The notes beneath the pieces are model-generated. The model had not been told where the DNA came from. It did no database searches and saw only the letters and a list, made by a program, of their open reading frames with translations. This document shows, piece after piece, positions 57,358-64,000 of a stretch of DNA of 64,000 nt. How positions within the stretch are numbered: the first letter of the stretch is position 1; each line of letters opens with the position of its first letter. The stretch is from Haliscomenobacter sp. (GTDB taxonomy: Bacteria > Bacteroidota > Bacteroidia > Chitinophagales > Saprospiraceae): positions 248,001 to 312,000 of the forward strand of contig JADJPL010000004.1 of assembly GCA_016713275.1 (NCBI GenBank). The letters run 5' to 3'. Made by a program: the position numbers and the translations under genes.

Positions 57358-58290
57358 ATGAGAAACAGAAATAAGGTAACCTTACAACTTTGGGTTTTCC
57401 GCATGTTGAGGCGGAAACGCTTTTATTTTTCCCTGGCCTTTCTTGGGTTCATGGCGTACAGTTATGAGTTCCTCAAGACCCGGATGTCGGACGAAGCGTT
57501 TATCCGGCAATTGAACGGGAACCCGTTTGGGTTGGAGGCAACGGTGCATCATTATGAAAAAGAGGGGCGGCCGATGCGGTACATCGAAATCGGGTACGAT
57601 AGCCTTCCGTTGATCGTTTTTATCCATGGCGCTCCAAGTTCGTCTTCCTTCTGGAAAGGGCTGCTTCAAGACACGCAGTTGCTGCGCAAAGCCAAGCTGC
57701 TGGCGGTAGACCGGCCCGGGTATGGATATTCCGGCTTTGGATCGCCGGAGGTTTCCGTGGAAAAGCAAGCGGCGCTTATTGCTCCGATTCTGAAAGCAAA
57801 AAGGCCTCTGCACCAAACGATAATCGTACATGGATCTTCCTACGGGGGCACGGTGACGGCGCGGTTAGCCATGGATTTTCCCGACCTGATGGACGGGATC
57901 CTGTTGCAATCCTCTTCTAACAAGCCGGCTGCCGAAACGACGTATTGGATCACCTACCCGACCAGCCATCCTTTCATCCGGTGGATGATTCCCGGCGCGC
58001 TGCGGGTTGCCAATGCAGAGAAGCTTTCCCATGCCACCCAATTAAAGGCTATGGCAGACCGGTGGGAAAGGATAAAAAGTGCAGCCATTGTATTGCACGG
58101 GTTGGACGACACGCTCATTTTTCCCGAAAACGCCCTATTTGCCCAGGCACGCATGAAAAACGCGCGCGCCGTTCAACGCATCATGGCGCCGGGAAGCGGG
58201 CATGACCTCCTCTGGACCCAGCGCGGCCTCCTCATTCATTCCTTGACGCGGCTGCTCGAACAATCCTCCACCTATTCTAAATCGCACTAA
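57358..58290 (+). CDS. Alpha/beta hydrolase
   Basis: 310 residues with an N-terminal membrane anchor (FYFSLAFLGFMAYSYEFL). The alpha/beta fold shows the oxyanion region VFIHGAPSSSSFWKGL, DRPGYGYSGFG, a nucleophile elbow HGSSYGGTVTARLA (Ser near residue 160), a late Asp in VLHGLDDTLIFPE and the His in PGSGHDLLWTQ. It faces away from the DUF5916 gene and is 13 bases upstream of ung, so probably co-transcribed. Substrate unknown. Confidence 0.86.
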   Translation: MRNRNKVTLQLWVFRMLRRKRFYFSLAFLGFMAYSYEFLKTRMSDEAFIRQLNGNPFGLEATVHHYEKEGRPMRYIEIGYDSLPLIVFIHGAPSSSSFWKGLLQDTQLLRKAKLLAVDRPGYGYSGFGSPEVSVEKQAALIAPILKAKRPLHQTIIVHGSSYGGTVTARLAMDFPDLMDGILLQSSSNKPAAETTYWITYPTSHPFIRWMIPGALRVANAEKLSHATQLKAMADRWERIKSAAIVLHGLDDTLIFPENALFAQARMKNARAVQRIMAPGSGHDLLWTQRGLLIHSLTRLLEQSSTYSKSH

Positions 58291-58303
58291 TGCTGCTGAT
58301 GCT

Positions 58304-58978
58304 ATGGCGGACGTCAAAATAGAGCCCTCCTGGAAGGTCGTTCTGGAAGAGGAATTCAACAAACCGTATTTCGAAACGCTGGCGGCCTTCCTCAAGGAAG
58401 AAAAAGCGAAACATACCGTCATCTACCCCCCTGGAAGCCTGATCTTCCAAGCGTTTAACATGACCCCTTTTGATCGGGTGAAGGTGGTTGTCCTGGGCCA
58501 GGACCCCTATCACAACCCGGGGGAAGCAATGGGGCTTTGTTTTTCCGTGCCCAAAGGAATCCGGATTCCCCCATCCTTGCAAAACATCTATAAAGAGCTC
58601 CAAAACGATGCCGGGGTATCCATTCCCAGCCATGGCGACTTAAGCCGGTGGGCAGAAAACGGCGTTTTCCTCCTCAATGCCATGCTGACCGTAGAGAAAA
58701 ACAAACCCGGATCGCATCAGTCGATCGGCTGGCAACTGTTCACCGACCGGGTGATCCAATTGCTTTCCGAAAAAAGGCAGGGGTTGGTATTCCTGCTTTG
58801 GGGCAATTTTGCAAGGAAGAAAGCGGGGCTGATCGACGCGTCCCGGCACCTGATTCTGGAAGCCGCCCACCCTTCTCCTTTAGCCAAAGGCGCTTTTTTC
58901 GGGTGCAAGCATTTCTCCAAGGCCAATGCGTACCTTCAGTCCCAGGGGAAATCCCCGGTTGACTGGCAGCTCGAATAA
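58304..58978 (+). CDS. ung: Uracil-DNA glycosylase, family 1
   Basis: 224 residues, the usual size. Catalytic water-activating loop GQDPYHNPGEAMGLCFSVP, uracil-binding FLLNAMLTVEKNKPGSH, LLWGNFARKKAGLI and the minor-groove loop HPSPLAKGAFFGCKHFSKAN are all present. It removes uracil from DNA in base-excision repair. Complete, with no anomaly. Confidence 0.96.
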   Translation: MADVKIEPSWKVVLEEEFNKPYFETLAAFLKEEKAKHTVIYPPGSLIFQAFNMTPFDRVKVVVLGQDPYHNPGEAMGLCFSVPKGIRIPPSLQNIYKELQNDAGVSIPSHGDLSRWAENGVFLLNAMLTVEKNKPGSHQSIGWQLFTDRVIQLLSEKRQGLVFLLWGNFARKKAGLIDASRHLILEAAHPSPLAKGAFFGCKHFSKANAYLQSQGKSPVDWQLE

Positions 58979-58997
58979 ACCCGGCCCTGCTAAGCGT

Positions 58998-61380
58998 TTA
59001 ATCCGGCTTCGGCAATTGATAGGCGATGATTTGGTTGCCTAAAACCGTAATCGCCCCTCCCCCATCCGTCCATTTTAGTCCCTGGCTTCCTCCCACAGGC
59101 GATCCGGGCACCTCATTGCCAGCGCCGTCGAACAGATGGAGGGTTCTGGATTTGGCGCGCCCAAGAGCCGCCCATTTTTTTCCCGGTTTGTCCACCAGGA
59201 TCAGCGTATCCGCCGGAGTCTCCAGTTGCTGAGACCAAAACACCCGAAAGGTTTTTTCTTCATACCCGGACAGCTGCAACTGCTTCCCCTGAAGCGAGAG
59301 AAAATCCTTGCGCGGATCGCCTGCGAAATCCGAAAACAGGCTCTGAGAAGGCAACCCAGGGCTTGCAGCCACCCGGAGAGGGAAATGGGCGCCTTGCAAA
59401 TTGATCACCTGCGCTCTTCCGCGCCCATCAAACACAACGAATCTGGGCGTAGAGGATGTGGGATCTGCTACCGGGGCAGGGAAACCTTCCACCTGCACCC
59501 CCACCGGCTGGAAGTGGTCCTCCCCCAGGGGATTCAGTGCGAAAAACCCGCGCAAAGAGGAATACCCTGCGATATAATCCTTGCCTGCATACGGAAAGCA
59601 AACCAGGGGAGTAGCCATATCGCCGGCTTCCGGCCCCGGGCTCCAGACGCTTAGGGGCATGCCTTCAAGCGAATAGCCATAGATTCGCCGGTTTTCCGAA
59701 GGAAAAAAATAAGCGCCCCCTTTCCCCCCCATTCCTGGCACGAAGGTCAGCCCCGCTGAGGCAGGCGCCCTTAGCAGAAGCGGATACCCCGCTGCCAGAT
59801 GGCCCTCTTCCGAAAATAGGTAGACGGCGCTGCGGGTATTCATCAGCCATCCCCGCTGATCCAGGGAAGGAATATGCACCGCAAAGACCTCCGAAAGCAG
59901 CGGGCCGTCCAGTTTTTTATTCCACAAAATGCCCCCATTGGATTGATCCAGAAAATACAACTGGTTCGCTTCATCCTGAACCGCCACGACGGCTGATCCA
60001 GACAGAGGGAAAAAGCGACGAACAGGCAAAGGCAGCGTTATTCGCCAGAGTATATTTCCCTGTGGCTGGGGCTTGCTCCCTTCTATTCCAACCGGGGCGA
60101 CGTTCCACTTCCAGTCCGTTCCTTCCTTCCCCAACCAGGTGAGGGGCGGCGGGAAAACCCGGCAACCAGGAAGACAGCCAATCCGGAACCGGTTGAAACG
60201 GCGAGAGGTAGCGCCAGGAAACCGCCCGCCCGGTTAAAGCCCCCGGATTGAGGCCAAGCTTTCGGTCCAGCATCGCGCCAATGCGGTAAAAGTCGGCCCA
60301 TCGCTCCAGGGCCTCCGGGCGGTTGGAAAGCAACACATATCCTTCGAGTTCCAGCAGGCATACCGGGCGGTTGGAGGGCATGGACAACAGTTCCGGAACG
60401 GATTGGTCCATGACCTGTACGATGCGGAAGGACTGGTACAAGTAAGATTTCAGGATGCCGAAATGCTCCGCATACGCCTTCAGGCGCCGGGAAACGGTTT
60501 CCGCGCTGCCGGAAGCCTCCAGGATAACCAAAACAGAAGAGTCTTGCCCGGGAAGACGGGCGAAACCTGGGTCAGATTTCGCCCAGGGAGCAAAAAACCG
60601 GCGCCAGGCCAGGTGATCTCCTTTTTCGCTATCCAAAGAAAAAGGCCAGTCGAAAACCGCTACGTCCTCTGGGACCAGCCCGGCGAGCGCCATCGGGAAC
60701 GGCCGTTGTGCGCCGGGGTAGATCTTTGCCCGGGGGACAAAGGGAAAAGACCTCCACGATGCGTCTGCAGCAGGTTGGTGCGGCGCGCGCAGGAAGCCTT
60801 CGGGAGGAACTCCACGGGGAAGGATGGGTTCCGAATGCCGGGAGTCCCAGAACAAAACCGGTCCCGTAAACTCTTCCCCACGGAGCAGGCTGGTCCATGA
60901 AGTTGAATTTTTCCTTTTCCGTTCCAGTGCTTCCTCCACCAACAGGGTTCTTGGAGAACAAAAAAGGACCGATCCGGCAAAGGCAAATGTGACCTGACCT
61001 ACCGAGGGTACGTCTAAAACATAAATTTCGTGGCCAGAATAGGCCAAATGGCGAATTACCCGTACTTTTGGATGCTGATGAAACGGAAATGGTTTGGCTC
61101 TCCCCCCAGCCGGAGCGATCATTAGCCATTCCTCCAATCCTATCCCAACCGGGCAATGCGCTAACAGGCAGGGCCCGGGCCCAAGTATTTCCGCCCAAGG
61201 CCGGACAAAGGCGGGAATATCCAAATCATGCTCTTTAACTTGTTGAATTACAAGCAATTTGGAAGCATCTTCAGGGATGAATGCCGAAAGCCCCCCAACC
61301 ACATCTTGTTTACACCCCAATGTGTTGATTATCAGAAACAAACACCCCCAAAAAAAACGTGAAGGCTTGTAGAAATTCAT
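58998..61380 (-). CDS. Large lipoprotein with PQQ-like propeller end (one frameshift)
   Basis: About 793 residues when repaired. Start ATG at 61380 (MNFYKPSRFFWGCLFLIINT) with lipobox LGC. The N-terminal ~400 residues are a DUF3352-like fold with no clear motif; the C-terminal ~370 contain propeller repeats (LYFLDQSNGGILWNKKLDGP, AYFFPSENRRIYGYSLEG, RTLHLFDGAGNEVPGSP). At about 60160 a C-run (TTTTCCCGCC) has lost a base; restoring it reads GFPPPPLTWLGKEGTDWKWN. Periplasm-facing or surface protein; function unknown. The divergent DUF423 gene starts 46 bases away. Confidence 0.77.
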
Positions 61381-61396
61381 ACAAATACTATCTTTG
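61367..61396 (+). promoter_or_regulatory. Bacteroidota -33/-7 promoter for the DUF423 gene
   Basis: TTG at 61367-61369, 19-base spacer, TATCTTTG at 61389-61396: an exact fit to TTG-N19-TAnnTTTG. It lies 31 bases before the ATG at 61427 and overlaps the start codon of the divergent lipoprotein gene. Confidence 0.78.
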
Positions 61397-61426
61397 CATT
61401 TTGCCCTACCCCGAGAACACGCAACA

Positions 61427-61840
61427 ATGAGGAAACTTTTTTTACGACTTGGAAGCGCCTTAGGCATGTTTGCTGTAATGATCGGCGCATTTGGAGCCCA
61501 TACCCTGCGGCCCTTGCTTACCCCTGAATCCTTTTCCAATTTCGAAACAGGCGTGAAGTACCATTTGGTGCATTCCCTGGCTATTCTTGGAGTAGCGGCA
61601 TTGCTTCATTTTGGAAGGAAAAAGTCGCTAGGGGTTGCCGGCTGGCTTTTTGCCGGCGGCGTCGTTTGTTTTTCCGGATCGCTCTACCTGCTGAGTACCC
61701 GGGAAGTCCATGGCCTTTCGGTGGAATGGCTGGGCCCCATCACCCCTCTTGGAGGGATTCTGCTTATCGTTGCCTGGGGGTTGCTCTTTGCATCGACGTT
61801 CTATCACTACGAACGGCATTACAAAGAGAACAAGGACTAG
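61427..61840 (+). CDS. DUF423 small membrane protein
   Basis: 137 residues, four membrane helices. The family start RLGSALGMFAVMIGAFGAHTL and the second block YHLVHSLAILGVAALL, then ITPLGGILLIVAWGLL, are typical of DUF423 (YwdK-like) proteins, whose role is unknown. Start at 61427; the frame to 61394 lies inside the promoter. Its TAG overlaps the stop of the convergent gene in the shared CTAG at 61837-61840. Confidence 0.9.
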   Translation: MRKLFLRLGSALGMFAVMIGAFGAHTLRPLLTPESFSNFETGVKYHLVHSLAILGVAALLHFGRKKSLGVAGWLFAGGVVCFSGSLYLLSTREVHGLSVEWLGPITPLGGILLIVAWGLLFASTFYHYERHYKENKD

Positions 61841-62091
61841 CCCTCCGGTTCCCCCGATTCTTCTTTTCTTCTGTTGCGCCACCACAGAAAGCCGATCGTG
61901 CCTACCAGCAGATAGGGTGTTGCCAGCATATAGAGAATCCCCGCATTGAGTCCTTTCCCTTGGGTGCCTCCGTTTTCCAAATTGCTTTCAGCAGCCATCC
62001 GGCACATAGGGCATTGCGCCTCAAGCCCGGAAGACAAACCAACCAGAAGAAGGGCCAGAATCAATCCTGTGATCAAATGATTTACGCGCAT
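61837..62091 (-). CDS. Small CxxC membrane protein of the oxidase cluster
   Basis: 84 residues: signal or first helix (ITGLILALLLVGLSSGLEAQ), a CPMCRMAAESNLENGG motif, then a second helix (ILYMLATPYLLVGTIGFLWW) and a charged tail. Short proteins with this CPMC motif accompany cytochrome c oxidase genes in Bacteroidota. The Cys pair could bind copper or be redox-active; that is inference. Last visible gene of the minus-strand oxidase cluster. Confidence 0.75.
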   Translation of the reverse strand: MRVNHLITGLILALLLVGLSSGLEAQCPMCRMAAESNLENGGTQGKGLNAGILYMLATPYLLVGTIGFLWWRNRRKEESGEPEG

Positions 62092-62131
62092 AATCTGCTT
62101 CGTTTAATGGACTAATAATACAAAATCCTTT

Positions 62132-62716
62132 TTAAGGATAATAAGGCATTAGAAGAAGGTAGCAGACCGGACCAGTTACCGCCACATAAAGCCAAACAGG
62201 AAAAACCCATCGGGCAAGCTTCCGGTGGCGTTCTACCTGTCCCGTATATCCGCGAATAAAGGTAAACAGGATGAACGGGAGCGAAAGGGCTGCCAGGCTG
62301 ATATGGCTCAACAACAGCACCAGATAGGCGGTGCGCATGCCGCCTACGGCCGCTTTTTCCTCCAGGCTAAGCGCCCCGTCGTGGTTGCTGTCTCCAAACA
62401 ACGTTTCCGGAGTTGTAAAATGATAGGCAACGTAAGAAAGGAGGAACACCGAGAGGCCCAGCGCCAGGTATATCGCCTTTTGATGGCGGACAATGTCCTT
62501 TTTCCGGATAAAGTAAAGCGCCGCCAACAACACCGCCGCAGTTAACGCATTTACGGTAGCGTGAAAGGGAGGAAGAAACGAAAGAGAAACGCCCTCCGGC
62601 AAGGGGATTTTAACCTGCCGCATCAACCCAACCAAAAAAAGGACGACTACCGTGAGCGCCCAGGCTCCGGCATTCAGTTTCTTCGAAAGGAGGAGGTTTT
62701 CTTCTTGCGAGCGCAT
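62132..62716 (-). CDS. DUF420 protein (CtaM-like) with an EF-hand loop
   Basis: 194 residues, five membrane helices. DUF420/CtaM proteins are needed for maturation of heme-copper oxidases in Bacillus/Staphylococcus. Family signs: PPFHATVNALTAAVLLAALY, HQKAIYLALGLSVFLLSYVA with conserved His, and LLLSHISLAALSLPFILFTF. Between helices 3 and 4, residues 109-120 read DSNHDGALSLEE, a canonical calcium-binding EF-hand loop. Starts nine bases after the SCO-like gene, so co-transcribed. Confidence 0.87.
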   Translation of the reverse strand: MRSQEENLLLSKKLNAGAWALTVVVLFLVGLMRQVKIPLPEGVSLSFLPPFHATVNALTAAVLLAALYFIRKKDIVRHQKAIYLALGLSVFLLSYVAYHFTTPETLFGDSNHDGALSLEEKAAVGGMRTAYLVLLLSHISLAALSLPFILFTFIRGYTGQVERHRKLARWVFPVWLYVAVTGPVCYLLLMPYYP

Positions 62717-62724
62717 AACAGCTG

Positions 62725-63345
62725 TTATTTTTCTTTTTCGCGTTTCAAGACCGGTTTGTTTCTTTCCATCACCGGCATGAGGGTAGCCACATGCTCCACC
62801 AACCGCCGGATCCGGTTGCCATCTCTGAAATCGTAATACTGGCGGACAAGCCCCGACGTATCGGCCAGAGCCACCCAGGAATCCGAAGGCTGCTTCGGAT
62901 CTCCAGCAAAGGAAAACGGCGGATTGCCCTGAAACACCGGGCGCAGCAGATCCACCTGAGCGGGATCGGTCAAGCGGTTTTTTTCCAATAAGGGCAGGAG
63001 GGCGGCAGAGTCTGCAGCCTCAGAAAAAAGGAGAAACTGAACATCCGGGCGCTCGTCGAACTGATGGTGAATCTTGCCCAGTTCGAGCGCAACCTGCTCA
63101 TCCGCAGCAACTAAGGGGGAAGCAAAGCGGTGTATGACCAACACCTTGCCCTCCAGGGCATCTTCCTCCAGCAGCGTCCCATTGAGCCGCTCATAAGGTC
63201 CTGAAGGAAAACGCCCTAATTCGCCCAACTCGCCAAGGGTTTCCATCCGGTACTTAAACCCTTTGTCGAGATAATACCAGCTTATGGCAGGTAATCCAAC
63301 CAACAACAGCGCAAGCGCCAAATATTGTACCAGCGGGCGTTTCAT
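62725..63345 (-). CDS. SCO1/SenC-like protein lacking the copper-binding cysteines
   Basis: 206 residues. N-terminal anchor (YLALALLLVGLPAISWYYLD), then a thioredoxin-like fold typical of SCO proteins: a GKVLVIHRFAS strand, a helix with QVALELGKIHHQFDE, VQFLLFSEAADS and a late QYYDFRDGNRIRRLVEHV segment. Where SCO proteins carry CxxxC after the first strand, this one reads RFASPLVAADEQ, and there is no Cys in the protein. Position between oxidase subunit IV and DUF420 supports the family. It may have lost copper chaperone function or work structurally. Confidence 0.75.
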   Translation of the reverse strand: MKRPLVQYLALALLLVGLPAISWYYLDKGFKYRMETLGELGELGRFPSGPYERLNGTLLEEDALEGKVLVIHRFASPLVAADEQVALELGKIHHQFDERPDVQFLLFSEAADSAALLPLLEKNRLTDPAQVDLLRPVFQGNPPFSFAGDPKQPSDSWVALADTSGLVRQYYDFRDGNRIRRLVEHVATLMPVMERNKPVLKREKEK

Positions 63346-63386
63346 AGATACCAGTTAAAATAACGCATGTTTACCCTTTCTTAACA

Positions 63387-63419
63387 GGAACGGGCGGGAA
63401 TTGTTTTCCCGCCCGTTCC
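63387..63419 (-). terminator. Hairpin terminator after oxidase subunit IV
   Basis: Perfect 14-base stem GGAACGGGCGGGAA/TTCCCGCCCGTTCC with a five-base loop, between the subunit IV stop (63465) and the SCO-like start. It probably limits read-through. Confidence 0.75.
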
Positions 63420-63464
63420 CCGAATGCCCGGCAAAATCCAGTCCGTTTGATTCGGATGGTTTTA

Positions 63465-63908
63465 TTACCCCAGTTTCCCGGTGGGAATGTAGATCTCTTT
63501 GGGAAAAAGAAGGCCTTGCTGCTTGGGAACGACTTGCTCCTTCGCGGGCCTGGCGTTTTTATCCTGGATCAGTTCTCTGCGGTTCTTCCAGGAACTGCCT
63601 TCCTGAAAGAAAGCAATCACCGCCCAAACCAGCAAGAGCGTTGGCAGCAGAACGGTCATAGCCAATCCCTTTACCTCGTACCGCATATGCATAAACTCAT
63701 ACACGATGAAATAGGCTTTGTAGGCCGAAAGCACGCCAATGACCAATCCGCCGGCATACAACACCCACAGGTACTCGTGAAGTCCTTCAATGATGTGCCC
63801 TTTGGCAAGCAACGAGATAAAAACCTCTACTGCGGTAACTCCTGCTAGGAGGTACAGGCCAAAGAACACGCGTTTTTTACTTTCCTCGTAAGTCAGATGT
63901 GCAGACAT
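63465..63908 (-). CDS. Cytochrome c oxidase subunit IV (caa3 type)
   Basis: 147 residues from ATG at 63908 (MSAHLTYEESKKRVFFGLYL). Three membrane helices (FFGLYLLAGVTAVEVFISLL, YLWVLYAGGLVIGVLSAYKA, AMTVLLPTLLLVWAVIAFFQ) with YFIVYEFMHMRYEVKGL between the second and third, the conserved block of COX4_pro/CtaF proteins. A C-terminal soluble extension of ~40 residues follows. It is a non-catalytic subunit of the inner-membrane aa3/caa3 oxidase. Subunit III ends 34 bases upstream. Confidence 0.88.
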   Translation of the reverse strand: MSAHLTYEESKKRVFFGLYLLAGVTAVEVFISLLAKGHIIEGLHEYLWVLYAGGLVIGVLSAYKAYFIVYEFMHMRYEVKGLAMTVLLPTLLLVWAVIAFFQEGSSWKNRRELIQDKNARPAKEQVVPKQQGLLFPKEIYIPTGKLG

Positions 63909-63941
63909 TATCCTACAATTAAAAAGGTTCAACCAAAGGGT

Positions 63942-64000
63942 TTAAAGCAAATAAAATACCAGGAATACGAAAACCCATACCAGATCCACAAAGTGCCAAT
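63942..64000 (-). CDS. Cytochrome c oxidase subunit III, C-terminal end (partial)
   Basis: The frame entering from the window edge reads WHFVDLVWVFVFLVFYLL and TAA at 63942-63944. The WHFVD motif and helix are the standard C-terminus of oxidase subunit III (CtaE/CoxC). Most of the gene lies beyond 64000. Confidence 0.93.
   Translation of the reverse strand, partial: WHFVDLVWVFVFLVFYLL

Overview
The window looks like a member of the Bacteroidota, most likely of the Saprospiria (Lewinella/Haliscomenobacter-like) type. This rests on type IX secretion C-terminal domains (types A and B), TonB-linked outer-membrane barrels, GLPGLI, DUF4465, DUF2490 and DUF5916 proteins, a propeller-type two-component sensor, caa3-type oxidase genes and TAnnTTTG (-7) promoter elements. 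The genus call is inference from protein style only; no rRNA is present.

Layout. 1-2572: end of a probable ABC permease, a small secreted protein with a decayed copy of its own 5' end, a DUF2490 barrel and an internally deleted Rpn-type nuclease. 2871-5968: a vitamin B12 uptake unit, namely a cobalamin riboswitch, BtuB and a DUF4465 (BtuH-like) protein secreted by T9SS. 6199-9683: cytochrome bd oxidase (cydAB) and a DJ-1/PfpI lipoprotein. 9764-11664: a damaged MbnP-type metal gene cluster next to a very G+C-rich island. 11683-14547: a PstI/BsuBI-type restriction-modification operon with regulator and a C-box-like operator. 14762-24037: GH172 enzyme, serine hydrolase, ammonium transporter, tRNA-Arg, CBM9 and GHL10 proteins, protein phosphatase. 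24271-30696: large outer-membrane barrel, sugar symporter and galactokinase. 31105-32178: an orphan glycine-zipper protein. 32316-49442: phosphoesterase/propeller fusion, T9SS cargo, two-component pair, giant T9SS propeller protein, M14 peptidase, ureohydrolase. 49762-54031: propeller sensor kinase, NarL-type regulator and a coupled small protein. 54225-58978: second tRNA-Arg, a possible small RNA, DUF5916 barrel, hydrolase, uracil-DNA glycosylase. 58998-64000: lipoprotein, DUF423, and the end of a cytochrome c oxidase cluster.

Two signals cut across the genes. First, short tandem repeats (mostly 7-mers, some 8- or 9-mers) sit directly on the 3' ends of about a dozen genes. The same unit is reused at distant loci, the repeat often supplies the stop codon itself, and it usually folds back on an inverted second half. 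I see no described family that explains this. Second, many otherwise well conserved genes carry a single-base frameshift or nonsense change, often in homopolymers. This points to uncorrected long-read consensus errors at least as much as to real pseudogenes; reading frames here should be repaired before use.

A family of about 125-bp interspersed elements with terminal inverted repeats (5972, 20611, 29339) and a longer related one (27273) is also present. No transposase, CRISPR array, rRNA or prophage gene was seen.
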